A stretch of DNA of 64,000 bases from an uncultured Collinsella sp. (lineage in GTDB: Bacteria; Actinomycetota; Coriobacteriia; Coriobacteriales; Coriobacteriaceae), in assembly GCA_900548265.1 (NCBI GenBank), contig URKG01000008.1:1-64000 (forward strand). Reading direction: 5' to 3'. Below the pieces are notes generated by a model, which saw only the letters and a program-made list of their open reading frames with translations, was not told the DNA's origin and searched no databases. Both the position numbers and the translations under genes were made by a program. Shown here piece by piece: positions 36,049-45,656 of the stretch (position 1 is its first letter; the number at the start of each line of letters is the position of its first letter).

Positions 36049-37960
36049 GGCAACGACCGCCGAGCGCGCGCTCAACCGCAAGGGTGGCACCATGTCGCGC
36101 CTCATCAAGACGCTCTTTGGCTTCTACCCCGTGCTTTTGCCCCTCGTCGTCGTCGGCGTGGTGCTCTGCGCCATCATCAACTCCATCGGCGCGACCTTCC
36201 TTCAGAGCGCCCTGCAGATTATTAGCGAATCGTGGCAGTCGGGCGATTGGGAAGCTGCACAGCCCAAGATCGCACAGCTCGTGACCACCCTCGCCTGCAT
36301 CTACGGCGTCGGCATCCTGTCCTCGCTGTTCTGGAACCGCGCCATGGCCATCGTCACGCAGGGCTCGCTCGAGAAGCTGCGCGAGAAGATGTTCAACCGC
36401 ATGCAGGACTTGCCGATCCGCTACTTCGACACACACCAGCGCGGCGACATCATGAGCCACTACACCAACGATATCGACACGCTGCGCCAGATGATCAGCC
36501 AGTCGCTGCCCAACCTGCTCATGACGACCATCGTCATCGTCACGGTATTCTTTATCATGCTGTACTACAGCGTGTGGATGTGCCTGGTCATTGTGGCCGG
36601 TGTCGCCTTTATGACCTTTATGACCAAGCTGCTCGGCTCCAACTCCGCGCGTTTCTTTATTGCGCAGCAGACCGAGCTCGGCGTGGTCGAGGGCCATATC
36701 GAGGAAGTCATGAACGGCCAGAAGGTCGTCAAGGCATTCTGCCACGAGTCTGCCGCCGAGGCCGATTTTGACGAGCGCAATGAAAAGCTCTTCGAGGTCT
36801 CGCAGAAGGCCAACATGTACGCCAACATCCTCATGCCCATCCTTATGAATCTGGGCAACCTGCTCTACGTGCTGGTGGCCCTTGCCGGCGGCATTTTCCT
36901 GGCGCTGGGCGTGCCCAACCTGAGCATCTCGGGCATGGCACTGTCCATCGCCGTCGTGGTGCCGTTCCTCAACATGACCAAGCAGTTCTGCGGACAGATC
37001 GGCCAGATCTCGCAGCAGATCAACGCCGTGGTCATGGGCCTCGCCGGCGCCGACCGCATCTTTGAACTCATCGACGAGAAGCCCGAAGCCGACGAAGGCT
37101 ACGTGACGCTCGTCAACGCGCAGGTCAACCCCGACACCTGGCAGCTCGAGGAGGCCGACCACCACACCGGCATGTGGGCGTGGAAACATCCGCACCGCGC
37201 CACCGGCGAGATCGAGTACGTGCCGCTGCGCGGCGACCTGGTCATGGACAACGTCGACTTTGGCTACACGCCCGACCACGAGGTGCTGCACGGCGTGTCC
37301 GTGTTTGCCAAGCCGGGCCAGAAGGTCGCGTTTGTCGGTGCCACCGGTGCCGGTAAGACGACCATCACCAACCTCATCAACCGCTTCTACGACATCGCCG
37401 ACGGCAAGATCCGCTACGACGGCATCAACGTCAACAAGATCCGCAAGGCAGACCTGCGCCGCTCGCTGGGCGTGGTGCTGCAGGACGTGAACCTGTTCAC
37501 CGGCACTGTGATGGATAACATCCGCTACGGCAACCTGGACGCTACCGACGAGGAGTGCATCGCGGCGGCCAAGCTCGCCGGCGCGGACGACTTTATCACC
37601 CGCCTGCCCGACGGCTACGACACCATGCTCACCGGCAACGGCGCCCAGCTGTCGCAGGGCCAGCGCCAGCTGATTTCGATCGCCCGCGCCGCCGTCGCCG
37701 ATCCGCCGGCGATGATTCTGGACGAGGCCACGTCGAGCATCGACACCCGCACCGAGGCTATCGTGCAAGCGGGCATGGACAAGCTCATGGAGGGCCGCAC
37801 GACGTTTGTCATCGCGCACCGTCTCTCCACCGTGCGCAACTCCGACGCAATCATCTGCCTGGACCACGGCCGCATCATCGAGCGCGGCAACCACGACGAG
37901 CTGATTGCCAAGCGCGGGTATTACTACCAGCTCTATACCGGAGCGTTTGAGCTGGAGTAG
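36041..37960 (+). CDS. Heterodimeric ABC exporter, catalytically competent half
   Basis: 639-residue partner of the preceding gene. Walker A GATGAGKTT and Walker B MILDEATSSID (Glu present) are canonical, while its signature is LSQGQRQ rather than LSGGQ, the expected asymmetry since the degenerate composite site uses this signature. About 40 extra residues (DTWQLEEADHHTGMWAWKH region) link the membrane and nucleotide domains. Start at ATG 36041, with GGAAGGAGG upstream and overlapping the first half's stop. Confidence 0.93.
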   Translation: MSKATTAERALNRKGGTMSRLIKTLFGFYPVLLPLVVVGVVLCAIINSIGATFLQSALQIISESWQSGDWEAAQPKIAQLVTTLACIYGVGILSSLFWNRAMAIVTQGSLEKLREKMFNRMQDLPIRYFDTHQRGDIMSHYTNDIDTLRQMISQSLPNLLMTTIVIVTVFFIMLYYSVWMCLVIVAGVAFMTFMTKLLGSNSARFFIAQQTELGVVEGHIEEVMNGQKVVKAFCHESAAEADFDERNEKLFEVSQKANMYANILMPILMNLGNLLYVLVALAGGIFLALGVPNLSISGMALSIAVVVPFLNMTKQFCGQIGQISQQINAVVMGLAGADRIFELIDEKPEADEGYVTLVNAQVNPDTWQLEEADHHTGMWAWKHPHRATGEIEYVPLRGDLVMDNVDFGYTPDHEVLHGVSVFAKPGQKVAFVGATGAGKTTITNLINRFYDIADGKIRYDGINVNKIRKADLRRSLGVVLQDVNLFTGTVMDNIRYGNLDATDEECIAAAKLAGADDFITRLPDGYDTMLTGNGAQLSQGQRQLISIARAAVADPPAMILDEATSSIDTRTEAIVQAGMDKLMEGRTTFVIAHRLSTVRNSDAIICLDHGRIIERGNHDELIAKRGYYYQLYTGAFELE

Positions 37961-37961
37961 T

Positions 37962-38044
37962 TCGGCTCGCCGAGATGGCCGATTTGTCGCTCATTCGTCG
38001 GGCATGACCCTAAGGTCAATGCCCTCCTCTTTCGGGGCAAATCG
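37962..38044 (+). repeat. Two-hairpin 3'-UTR element, copy 5 (diverged, plus strand)
   Basis: Starts on the second base after the ABC exporter stop, in that gene's direction. P1 is reduced to TCGG-CTCG-CCGA. P2 has outer CGATTTG / CAAATCG and apical GGGCAT-GACC-CTAA-GGTC-A-ATGCCC, keeping the apical GACC/GGTC stem and the bulged A with a new stem below. The rest of the gene-free interval to 38493 holds a terminator and the hairpins at 38131. Confidence 0.7.
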
Positions 38045-38084
38045 ACTCATCTCAACGACCCAAACACAATGCACCGCAACGCAT

Positions 38085-38123
38085 AAGCCCCCGCAGTTCA
38101 TATGAGCTGTGGGGGCTTTTTTC
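38085..38123 (+). terminator. Intrinsic terminator of the MarR-ABC operon
   Basis: AAGCCCCCGCAG pairs with CTGTGGGGGCTT (one G-T pair) and is followed by TTTTTC. Confidence 0.9.
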
Positions 38124-38130
38124 ATGCCAG

Positions 38131-38310
38131 CCGGAAACCGTATCCCACTTTTCGGGCTCAGAATGGGATGCCGTTTCCCGCTGGGCCCCCTCCGGGAAAC
38201 GGCATCCCATTTCAAGGGCATAAACCGGGATGTGGTTTCCCCTAACGGCACCTTTGGGAAGCCGCATCCCACTCTAGACGCACAAAACGAGATGAGCTTT
38301 CCCATGGTGA
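38131..38310. repeat. Array of GGGATGCGGTTTCCC inverted repeats
   Basis: Alternating copies of a 15-base motif form two hairpins: a perfect 18-bp stem (38162-38179 with 38194-38211) and a second (38227-38241 with 38256-38270) in which two positions are G-T pairs. Single related arms flank them at about 38133 and 38290. G-T pairs rather than mismatches suggest that the fold acts as RNA. Confidence 0.75.
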
Positions 38311-38493
38311 TCCAAGACCAGAAGCATGTCCGATAGCGCGGCCAGGTCAAGAACAACAAGGCAAGCGTCACGCCAATTTGGACGAGCGTCTGCTGCAGTT
38401 TAAGGCTGCTGGCCCATATGGTAGAGTTAACCACCCATGAATTTCAGCACACTGCGTGCTACCTGTACTTTTGTCATTTAGGGGAGTGAACTT

Positions 38494-39585
38494 GTGAATA
38501 CTTCTGTCGCCAAGAAGGCCGGCCAGGCGGTGCGCCTGCTCATGATGGTGCTCACGGCAGTTCTCATCTTCTTCTTCATCAATGTTATGCTGCTCGTCTC
38601 CGATATCCAGGGCACGGCGCGTGTGGTCAACTACGCCGGTCTGGTGCGCGGTACCACGCAGCGAATCGTTAAGCTCGAGGATGCGGGCCAGCCTCAAGAT
38701 GACCTGCTCAAAGCCGTGGATTCATACATCAACGGTTTGCGTTACGGAAGTGACGACCTCAACCTCGTCCGTCTCGACGACGATGAGTATCAGGCAAAAA
38801 TGACCGAGCTTGCAAATTATTTTGATGAGCTTTGCACCGAGATCATCCGCGTGCGCGAAGTCGGCTATGAGAACACCGACATCATCTCCATGAGCGAGGA
38901 GTTCTTTGGCATTTGCGACGATGCTACGCGACTCGCAGAGGACTACTCTCAGGAGAAGGCGTCGGCGCTCAACTATCTCGAGGGCTTGGTGATCATCGAC
39001 ATCGTGGGCTTGGTGGCGACCTTTGCGGTCGAACTCGTTCGCGCGGTGCGCGCCGCCGCGCTCAATCGCGAACTGCAGAGCAAAGTCTATCTCGACGAAG
39101 CCACGGGGCTGCCCAACAAGAACAAGTGCGAGGAGATCTTGGGGCAGGAGCAGCCTGTCTCCGCGGAGGAGCCCGTTGCGGTGTGCGTCTTCGACCTTAA
39201 CAATCTGCATATGGTCAATAACAACTTCGGCCATGAGAAGGGCGATGAATACATTCGCTCTTTTGCCCAACAACTGGGAAGTGTGGCGTCGGAGACGTGC
39301 TTTGTGGGTCGCGACGGCGGCGATGAGTTTATCGCGGTGCTGCGGGATGCCGACCGAGCCGCTGTGGAATCTTGTCTCGCTCGGATTCGCGCGAACGTGA
39401 ACGAGTATTCCGAAGTCCACCCCGATATGCCCATCAGCTACGCGGTGGGCTATGCGCTTTCCAGCGATTTTGACGAGCCGCCTACCATGCGCGAACTCTT
39501 TTCCCAGGCCGACAAGAACATGTACGTCGATAAGAACCGCGTAAAGACAGCCGAGGCAGCCGGGCCGCAACGCGAGGACCGCTAA
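38494..39585 (+). CDS. Membrane-bound GGDEF domain protein, probable diguanylate cyclase
   Basis: 363 residues: membrane helix at about 13-36, an extracytoplasmic helical sensor (NYAGLVRGTTQRIVKLEDAG resembles the PilJ-type sensor motif), a second helix at about 165-185, then a GGDEF domain. The active-site motif GGDEF is intact (RDGGDEF, about 274), preceded by the nucleotide segment FDLNNLHMVNNNFGHEKGDEY. It should make cyclic di-GMP. GTG start with GGGGAG eight bases upstream. The convergent pilus operon next door makes a link to surface attachment plausible but unproven. Confidence 0.9.
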   Translation: MNTSVAKKAGQAVRLLMMVLTAVLIFFFINVMLLVSDIQGTARVVNYAGLVRGTTQRIVKLEDAGQPQDDLLKAVDSYINGLRYGSDDLNLVRLDDDEYQAKMTELANYFDELCTEIIRVREVGYENTDIISMSEEFFGICDDATRLAEDYSQEKASALNYLEGLVIIDIVGLVATFAVELVRAVRAAALNRELQSKVYLDEATGLPNKNKCEEILGQEQPVSAEEPVAVCVFDLNNLHMVNNNFGHEKGDEYIRSFAQQLGSVASETCFVGRDGGDEFIAVLRDADRAAVESCLARIRANVNEYSEVHPDMPISYAVGYALSSDFDEPPTMRELFSQADKNMYVDKNRVKTAEAAGPQREDR

Positions 39586-39598
39586 ACCCGTAGCAAAG

Positions 39599-39728
39599 GG
39601 TAGCTAATTTGGGACGGGACTCGGTCAAGCTAACGGAACGCCGTAGCTAAAAATCCCCGTCCCGGAAAAATCATTGCGCAGGTAGGACGGCAAAGGTAGC
39701 TAGAAAAGCCCCATCCTAAATGAGCTAC
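39599..39728. repeat. Palindromic element between convergent GGDEF and sortase genes
   Basis: GGTAGCTAATTTGGGACGGG at 39599 and the reverse complement GTAGCTCATTTAGGATGGGG ending at 39728 form the outer arms; GGGACGGG / CCCGTCCC pair inside. The right end includes the sortase stop codon itself (TAG of GTAGCTC). A half copy lies at 45728-45783, in the same relation to the LysR stop. Probably a bidirectional terminator-like element. Confidence 0.7.
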
Positions 39729-40459
39729 AAGATTTCGGCTAGGAGCGCTCGGCGCCCATTTGTTTTATCGCTGCAGGTAGAAAGCGCGATGATGCGTGCA
39801 TCGGGGCCAACGTCATCCATGTTCTCGTGCACCGCCGTCTGCGAGATATGCGCGAGCAGCGTCTGCATTGAGGCCTGGTCCAGGTTTCCCGGCCCAAAGA
39901 TAATGTCATCACTCGCAGCAAACGAGCACACGGCAACAATGCGCAGGCGGAACGCCCCATCCTTTGTGTAGAGCGTGCCCGTGCGGTGCAGGTCAAAGAA
40001 GCCCCTGTCTAAAAACCGATCGACATCGCCAAACATCGCGCCGTTATCCATGTGGTGCGCATAGAGCAGATTGTAGGAATCGGTCATCGCGCGACTGTTG
40101 CGCGTATCCAAAAACACCGCTCCCGAAACCGCGGACTCCCCCAACACGTTTTTGTTGAGGTATTCCTGGTTATCTTTTCCCTGAACAAAGGGATAGTCGA
40201 TGTTGGTGCCATCGATGGTAACCCATCCGACCACGTCGGGATTTTTGGCCATCAGTTCCTGCAGGCGTGCGCAATCGTTGGCCCCGGTGGGTTTGTAGTG
40301 CAGCAGCTCATCGCTGATGAACCCACCGTTCATAACGTTGTTTGTGTCCCACAGCGAATAGCCCCCGTACAGCAGCATGAGCAGCACGAGAAAGCCGGCA
40401 AACCACGTAAGCACGCGGTCGCCGGCTCTCGCCAGCCGAGCCATGCGTTTAAGCTCCAT
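39725..40459 (-). CDS. srtB: Class B sortase
   Basis: 244-residue membrane-anchored transpeptidase: N-terminal helix at about 17-34, then the sortase barrel. Catalytic residues are His135 (LLYAHHMDNGAMFGDVDRF), Cys229 (LSTC) and Arg236 (TNGRR); YPFVQGKDNQEYLNKN and GAVFLD are typical of class B. It likely joins the pilin (VPTDV) and adhesin (VPTGI) encoded upstream, since pilus polymerisation by class B enzymes is known in streptococcal FCT loci. Last gene of the pilus operon; 20 bases after the pilin. GAGG precedes the ATG. Confidence 0.93.
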   Translation of the reverse strand: MELKRMARLARAGDRVLTWFAGFLVLLMLLYGGYSLWDTNNVMNGGFISDELLHYKPTGANDCARLQELMAKNPDVVGWVTIDGTNIDYPFVQGKDNQEYLNKNVLGESAVSGAVFLDTRNSRAMTDSYNLLYAHHMDNGAMFGDVDRFLDRGFFDLHRTGTLYTKDGAFRLRIVAVCSFAASDDIIFGPGNLDQASMQTLLAHISQTAVHENMDDVGPDARIIALSTCSDKTNGRRALLAEIL

Positions 40460-40479
40460 CGGCTGTAATCCTCGCTGTT

Positions 40480-41571
40480 TTAATGGCGGTTACGACGAGG
40501 ACGGAAGAAGACCACGCCCATCACGGCAGCAAACGCGACGATTGCCGCATAGGGAACGACCGTCCGAATAACATCGGTGGGAACGGTAGCCTCTTTGGTG
40601 TTGGTAAAGGTCACCGTGGTGTCAGAAGTACCGATACCCTTCTCGGCAATAGAGTTACCTTCTGTCGAACTGGTGCCATCACCAATCTTGTACGACGTCT
40701 TATAACCTTCGCTATGATAATCCGCCTCAGTTACGGCGAATTTATCCTCCGATGAGAGACCGTAAAAGATGACGGATTCTCCGTTCTTAAGGCTCACGCT
40801 AATCGCAGTTCCCGACGCGGCCTTAACTTCGTTCGGGGTAGTAGTCCCGTCTTTCACAGTGGCGTACTTATAAGTCTCCCCGTCAGCGCCTTTAATCGTG
40901 ACGGTAAAGTCAAAGTCCTTATTCTTGTCACCCTGGTTGCCGGCAACGACCTTTTTGATGGTCAACTTTTGGGTGACATATTTGTTCTCAAAGCCTGAGG
41001 TCTTGTCGCCCGATCCCGCCGCTGTGCTAAGAGTGCAGCCCTTAGCAACTAAGCCTGAGTCGCCATTTTCTACGTAAACATCCAGGAACAGTTCCTTATA
41101 CTCAACGTCGTTGAGGCCATCCAGCTCTGGCGGCGTCTGCGTAATTTTGTATCGATAGATGCCCGGAGCCGCGAACTTTGAGGTATCAAGGCTGACGCTC
41201 ATTGGGGCGGTTATTGTCTTAGTAACGCCGTCGGTATTATCTTCGCTAGAAAGACCTTTGGCAGAATAATTTACGGAAGACGGCGAAAGCGAAACGGCCC
41301 CTTCCACTCCAGCAGTAACGGGCATACCCGTGTTCGTAAGCTCGCTCGTCTCCGCCGGCGAGATCGAATACTTAAACTGCGCATTCGGCTCCACAGCATC
41401 CTTGTTCATGGTAAGCGTCGAGGTGATCGTAACCTTGTTGCCAGTTACCGGCAGATGCGGAGTAGTAGATCCCCCCTCCGCCCACGCGGGCGTGACAACT
41501 CCCACCAAAGCCAGCAGCATCGTGGCAGCCACAACTGCAAACGCCGTCAGTCGCCTCTTTCCAGTTTTCAT
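40480..41571 (-). CDS. Major pilin, Spy0128/FctA-like, with sorting signal
   Basis: 363 residues. Signal peptide (1-32, ending TPAWA-EG), two immunoglobulin-like pilin domains and a sorting signal VPTDV followed by a hydrophobic helix and RPRRNRH. The first domain (STLTMNKDAVEPNAQFKYSISP to FENKY) resembles the FctA/Spy0128 fold; the second (LTIKKVVAGNQGD, FAVTEADYHSEGY, VTFTNTK) has a Lys, Glu and Asn arranged as for an internal Lys-Asn isopeptide bond. Probably the backbone subunit. GAGGAAGG precedes ATG 41571. It lies 51 bases after the signal-peptidase homologue. Confidence 0.87.
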   Translation of the reverse strand: MKTGKRRLTAFAVVAATMLLALVGVVTPAWAEGGSTTPHLPVTGNKVTITSTLTMNKDAVEPNAQFKYSISPAETSELTNTGMPVTAGVEGAVSLSPSSVNYSAKGLSSEDNTDGVTKTITAPMSVSLDTSKFAAPGIYRYKITQTPPELDGLNDVEYKELFLDVYVENGDSGLVAKGCTLSTAAGSGDKTSGFENKYVTQKLTIKKVVAGNQGDKNKDFDFTVTIKGADGETYKYATVKDGTTTPNEVKAASGTAISVSLKNGESVIFYGLSSEDKFAVTEADYHSEGYKTSYKIGDGTSSTEGNSIAEKGIGTSDTTVTFTNTKEATVPTDVIRTVVPYAAIVAFAAVMGVVFFRPRRNRH

Positions 41572-41622
41572 GTTGTATCCTTCCTCTCGGGCACATGCCC
41601 TTAATAAAACCAATCTCCGTGC

Positions 41623-42255
41623 CTACAGGTTCGACCTGCGCAGCACGCTGATCACGTTGCCTTTGATCTGCGAACGGGCAATCGGCCCATACAGGCGGCT
41701 GTCATGCCCACCCTCGCGCAGATCGGCCAGCACAAAGAACTCATCCGCTGCCAGGTGTACGGGATAGTCCACAGCAGACTCGTAGCGCGGCGTCGGCGTG
41801 GTGATATCGCTTTCCACCACAACAGCCCCGTTAACCATGAGCTCGCCCGACTCGGTAATCGTGACCTCATCACCGGGGCGGGCAACCATGCGACCCAGGC
41901 GCTCTTCGCCATCCGCGGTGTATACCACCACGTCACCCTCGTTGAAGCCCTGGCTGAGCCTCCAGTAGAGCATGACGTCACCCGAACAGATACGCGGGGC
42001 CATCTCGCCGGTCGTGACCGCACCCACGCCCAGGACCACGCCAAAGAGCAGCCAGAGCGTCACGACAAAAAATGCCAGGCGCGCCAGAAAGCCCACGATA
42101 TCTCGCCGGTCGTCTGCTTCCCTTAGATCTGGCGCCGCGTGTGCGCCTATCTTCGCGCTCGACACGATCGGGCACCCCGCGCCACAGGACCTCCCCCGCG
42201 GAGCGGCAGGTGTGGGCGCCCCGCCACCAGCATTGCTGGCGCCATGTCTTCTCAT
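41623..42255 (-). CDS. Catalytically dead signal peptidase I homologue (SipA-like pilus factor)
   Basis: 210 residues: a Gly/Pro/Ala-rich N-terminus, one membrane helix (about 58-80) and an S26 fold with VTTGEMAPRICSGD, RLGRMVARPGDEV and DSRLYG. In active enzymes the first motif carries the catalytic Ser (S-M-x-P); here it is Glu84. The second carries the catalytic Lys (K-R-x-x-x-x-PGD); here it is Gly121. Streptococcus pyogenes SipA, needed for pilus assembly in FCT loci, likewise lacks both residues (Asp and Gly). So this is probably a pilus-assembly factor, not a protease. Its ATG overlaps the adhesin stop by four bases. Confidence 0.85.
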   Translation of the reverse strand: MRRHGASNAGGGAPTPAAPRGRSCGAGCPIVSSAKIGAHAAPDLREADDRRDIVGFLARLAFFVVTLWLLFGVVLGVGAVTTGEMAPRICSGDVMLYWRLSQGFNEGDVVVYTADGEERLGRMVARPGDEVTITESGELMVNGAVVVESDITTPTPRYESAVDYPVHLAADEFFVLADLREGGHDSRLYGPIARSQIKGNVISVLRRSNL

Positions 42256-45200
42256 AGGCGCCCGCCCCTCCTGGAGCCGCGATGTAAACGCAGCGCAACC
42301 ATGCCCGTGACCAGCAGCACGCCGGCGGCCAAAATCGCCAGGGCATAGATGGGATTGCGCGTGATACCCGTAGGCACTGCGACCTGTCGGGAATTGGTGG
42401 CCTTAGCTTCAACGGCAACGGTCACACGCGGACCGTTGAGCGTGCCGCTCGCACCCGTAAGCTCAGCGTGATAGCCCAACGAAGAGTAATCGTCTTCGCT
42501 CACGGTATAGGTCGCGTTGTAATCAAGCGTTTTAATCGAAACGGTCAGGCCGTCCTTAACGGCAAACGGCACGATCGCCCTGCCCTGGCCATCGGCCGTA
42601 AAGGCCGTCTTGTTTTCCACGGTTTCGGCCTGATCATTCGGTCGCGCCACGAGCGTATGGCTGCCCTGGGCAGGCGCATCCGAATACTCGATGGCGTAGG
42701 TCTGACCAGCCTTGAGACCCGTAAAGGTCACCGTCATCTTAAAGTAGGCACGCTTGTCGCCCATATTGCCCGTAACGCTCTTGGAAACCTTGAGCGTGTA
42801 GGTGCGCGGGGTGAATCGTGCGTATACGCATCCCGTATGGCGGTCCTTCACGTTGTACGTATAGGTGGGTGAAGACGACAGCAGCTCCGGGGCGTCTGGA
42901 TTCGATAGGTCATACCAGCCCTCAAAGTGATAGCCCTCCTTGGGAGCGGCCACCGCCTCCACAAACGTGCCGTCATCCACAAAGTAGGCAACGCCCGATT
43001 TTTCGTACGCGTCGGCGTCCTTGCCCGAGCCATCCCCGGCATCGATAGAGCCCTTTGCCCCCTTAAGCTTGGAGCTGACCGTGCCGCCCGTCGTTACGTT
43101 GCTCCACGTGCCATCGGCATTTTTAAGCTGGGCAACAAAGGCCTGACGATACTTCCATTGCGCCACAAATGTCGCGCCCTGACTCTCAGGGATGTTTTCG
43201 ACCGTTACCGTATCGCCCGCAGCGCCGGTATCAGGATTGACCTTCTTGCCCCTAATGGTAAGAGTACCGGAATCCGTGGTGCCCTCGGGTGCCGTATGGG
43301 TCACGGTGTGCTCCGCGCTAAAACAAACGGCTTTTCCCGAGCCCGCGTACTCCCAGCCCATAAACTTCCAGCCGTCGTTTTGTCCTTCGGCGGCATGGGA
43401 GGTATAGCTCGCTCCAGCGCCAGAAAGCTGCACGAAATCGCCCGTGGACTCATTGGACGGATCATAGTGATACGCTTTGCCGCCGTTCACATCGTATTGA
43501 ACGCCTGCCTTGGAAAACACGAGGTGCACTTTATAGTGCTTTGTGACCTTGTCGACCCTAAAGTGATAGGTGCCATCGTTCAATTCGGTCCAGTGCGCCG
43601 CATCGTTCGCGGAATAGAACTCGCCGTTGACAAAAGCACCGATAAAGACTGCCCCGTCATCGCGCTTGGCATCGACCATAAAGTAGGAGTTCTTTTCCTG
43701 TTTACCTACGTAGTTTTTGGCATAGGTAAAGTCGGCGGTCTTGGTATCGGAGTTATAAAAATACGTTCCGCTTCCGTTGGGCGTCGTGTACGTCTCTATG
43801 CGATAGAACTCCCTAAACGAGATATTGTCGAGGAAGTTGCCGGTCGAATTGCTCCCGTTGGCCGTGTTGTAGGCCACAAAAGCAAAGACGCTCTGGTTTT
43901 GGCCATCCGGAATGGTGTAGGTATAGTCGTAGTCGACCTTTTTATTGTACTCGAGCGCGTTGGAACCGTAGGAAGCCCACGCGTCGTTTTCGGACACCAT
44001 GATCCACACGCACCATTTTTCGGTATGTTCCGCATCGGCCGTCCATGAGAACGCGCTTCCGCTAGACGCACTGGCAAATCCACCCACTTTGTCAAATTTG
44101 GTCGAATACAGGATGATCTTTTTGCTGCAGCCCGATTGGGAAAAATTGGCCACATCCAAGCCGACATAGTTATCGACGCTTATTTGAATCCATTGAATAA
44201 TTTGCTGGTACTGATCGAGTGCTTTTTGATTGTCCTTGTACGGCTCGTTTTCTTGTCGCGGACCGATGATAAGGGCCATGGCGTCTCGACCCGAGCGGCC
44301 GCGGTGGTCGAGCCCCCACTCGTACTGTTTTCCCGGCTCGGTCGTCACATATTGGTAGAGCGAACTCGCCTCGTGTGCGTTGAGCTCGGCTGCATAGTCA
44401 CCATCGGAGGGCGTAAACGTAACAGAATGCCCAGCTGGATCGATATAGTAGTCGTTCTGGGCAACGATCTCGATACGATGGTCTGTCTCGGTCGTACGCC
44501 AATGGGGCGAGCACAGCGTAAACTTGCTGGTGCTCTTGTTCCCTAGATGTATATCGTCTTCAAAACTGCCGTTAGCAATGTTCGTATTCTCGTTCTTAAG
44601 ATTCGAGGTCGAGAACGCATAGCGCGTGAGCGTTGTCATGGTCTCGGACGAGTTTTCCTGATACACCTTGGCAAAGTCGCTATAGATGTCACGCGTGCCC
44701 TGCTTTTCCACGTGAACGTCGTTGACCAGATTGCCAAACCACTCCCGGTATTGTTCGTTCGCCCCCGTAAGATTTGAATCATAGCAAGTCAGTGCAAGCA
44801 TCGTCTTTTCGGACGCTGCGGTATAGTCAGCCTGATAGGCAAACTCATCGTCTTGTTCGGGAAGCGCTCGATAATAGTGTGTACTGTTGGTGCCAAAGGA
44901 GAACCAGCCCTGTCCGTTAGAGCTTACGAGCCACACAGAAAGCGCAATGCGACCGTCGCTCTGCTCAAACGAGAAGTGGGATCCGTCGGCGCTGCTACCA
45001 GCAAAGCCGCCATTTGCAGCAAAGAGATCGCTGTAAACGGTGTACTGCTCAACGGTATTTCCCTGGGGCATCTTACCCTGCGCCTTAAGCCAAGTCCGCA
45101 GCTGCATGAGCTGGTCTTGGCCTGCGCTGTTAACCGACAGATTCTCCTGTTGAGGACCCATCGTGAGCATCAGCACGTCGTGTTCGGTTGCGGCGCGATG

Positions 45201-45585
45201 GTTGAGGCCCCACTCGTACGTGGAGCCGCTCTGGGTGGAAAAGGTGGTGTAGGTTGATCCGGGTTCAAAATAATAACTGGTACCCTGTGGCCTCAAATTC
45301 CATGCAAGCGCAAAATGATTACCGTTAGCTTCTTTGGTGTTCGTTTGGGGCTTGAGGAGCTGCGTAGGAAGCTCGACGCCCGTCATTTCACCGATTCTCT
45401 TGGCCGGAGAGGTCGTCGACCAACCAGTAGCTGGGCTAAGAAAGTTTGGGTTCGTTATAAGGTTGCCATCGTCACCGTACGCACGCGAGGGCAACCCCCC
45501 CGACCATAACGAACGCGCATAAGACCGCTGCCAACATCGCAAAGCTGCGGCGCATCGACGCTATATGACCGAAAGGACCCTGCAT
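42252..45585 (-). CDS. Large sortase-anchored pilus adhesin, out of frame at a G7 tract
   Basis: The body (about 1,080 residues) reads openly from 42252 to the G tract but in that frame has no signal peptide. The preceding frame, from ATG 45585, encodes a perfect one (MRRSFAMLAAVLCAFVMVGG) and then stops after 37 codons. Removing one G at 45495-45501 joins them as VGG-LPSRAYG-DDGNLITNP. Domains: two related N-terminal modules (EWGLNHRAATEHDVLMLTMG and EWGLDHRGRSGRDAMALIIG), InlB-like repeats (KFMGWEYAG, HFEGWYDLS), a C-terminal isopeptide-type domain related to the pilin (LKVSKSVTGNMGDK, YTVSEDDYSSLGY) and VPTGI with membrane helix and RRGGRL. Likely tip or ancillary pilin, phase-variable. 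Confidence 0.82.
45495..45501 (-). repeat. Homopolymeric G7 tract in the adhesin signal peptide
   Basis: Seven consecutive G on the coding strand (C on plus). With seven the signal peptide frame ends at TGA after 37 codons; with six (or nine) it runs into the adhesin body. A site for slipped-strand switching. Confidence 0.85.
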
Positions 45586-45593
45586 GGGCGCAT

Positions 45594-45601
45594 CCCCCCC
45601 C
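45594..45601 (-). repeat. Homopolymeric G8 tract at the adhesin ribosome site
   Basis: Eight G on the coding strand, ending eight bases before ATG 45585; it is the only Shine-Dalgarno-like sequence there. Changes in length would alter translation of the whole operon's first gene. Confidence 0.7.
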
Positions 45602-45656
45602 AGCCGCAGCCCGAGCTTTCGCGCAAGCTACACAAGTAGTACGTTTGAGTTTTTTG

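Noticed and set aside
34165..37894. Two antisense frames of about 650 codons opposite the ABC exporter genes
   Set aside because: Same reason: codon shadow of GC-rich genes, without family features.
42252..45585. Adhesin as an ordinary pseudogene
   Set aside because: The only lesion is a one-base change in a homopolymer exactly inside the signal peptide, and the rest is intact; phase variation or a sequencing error fits better.
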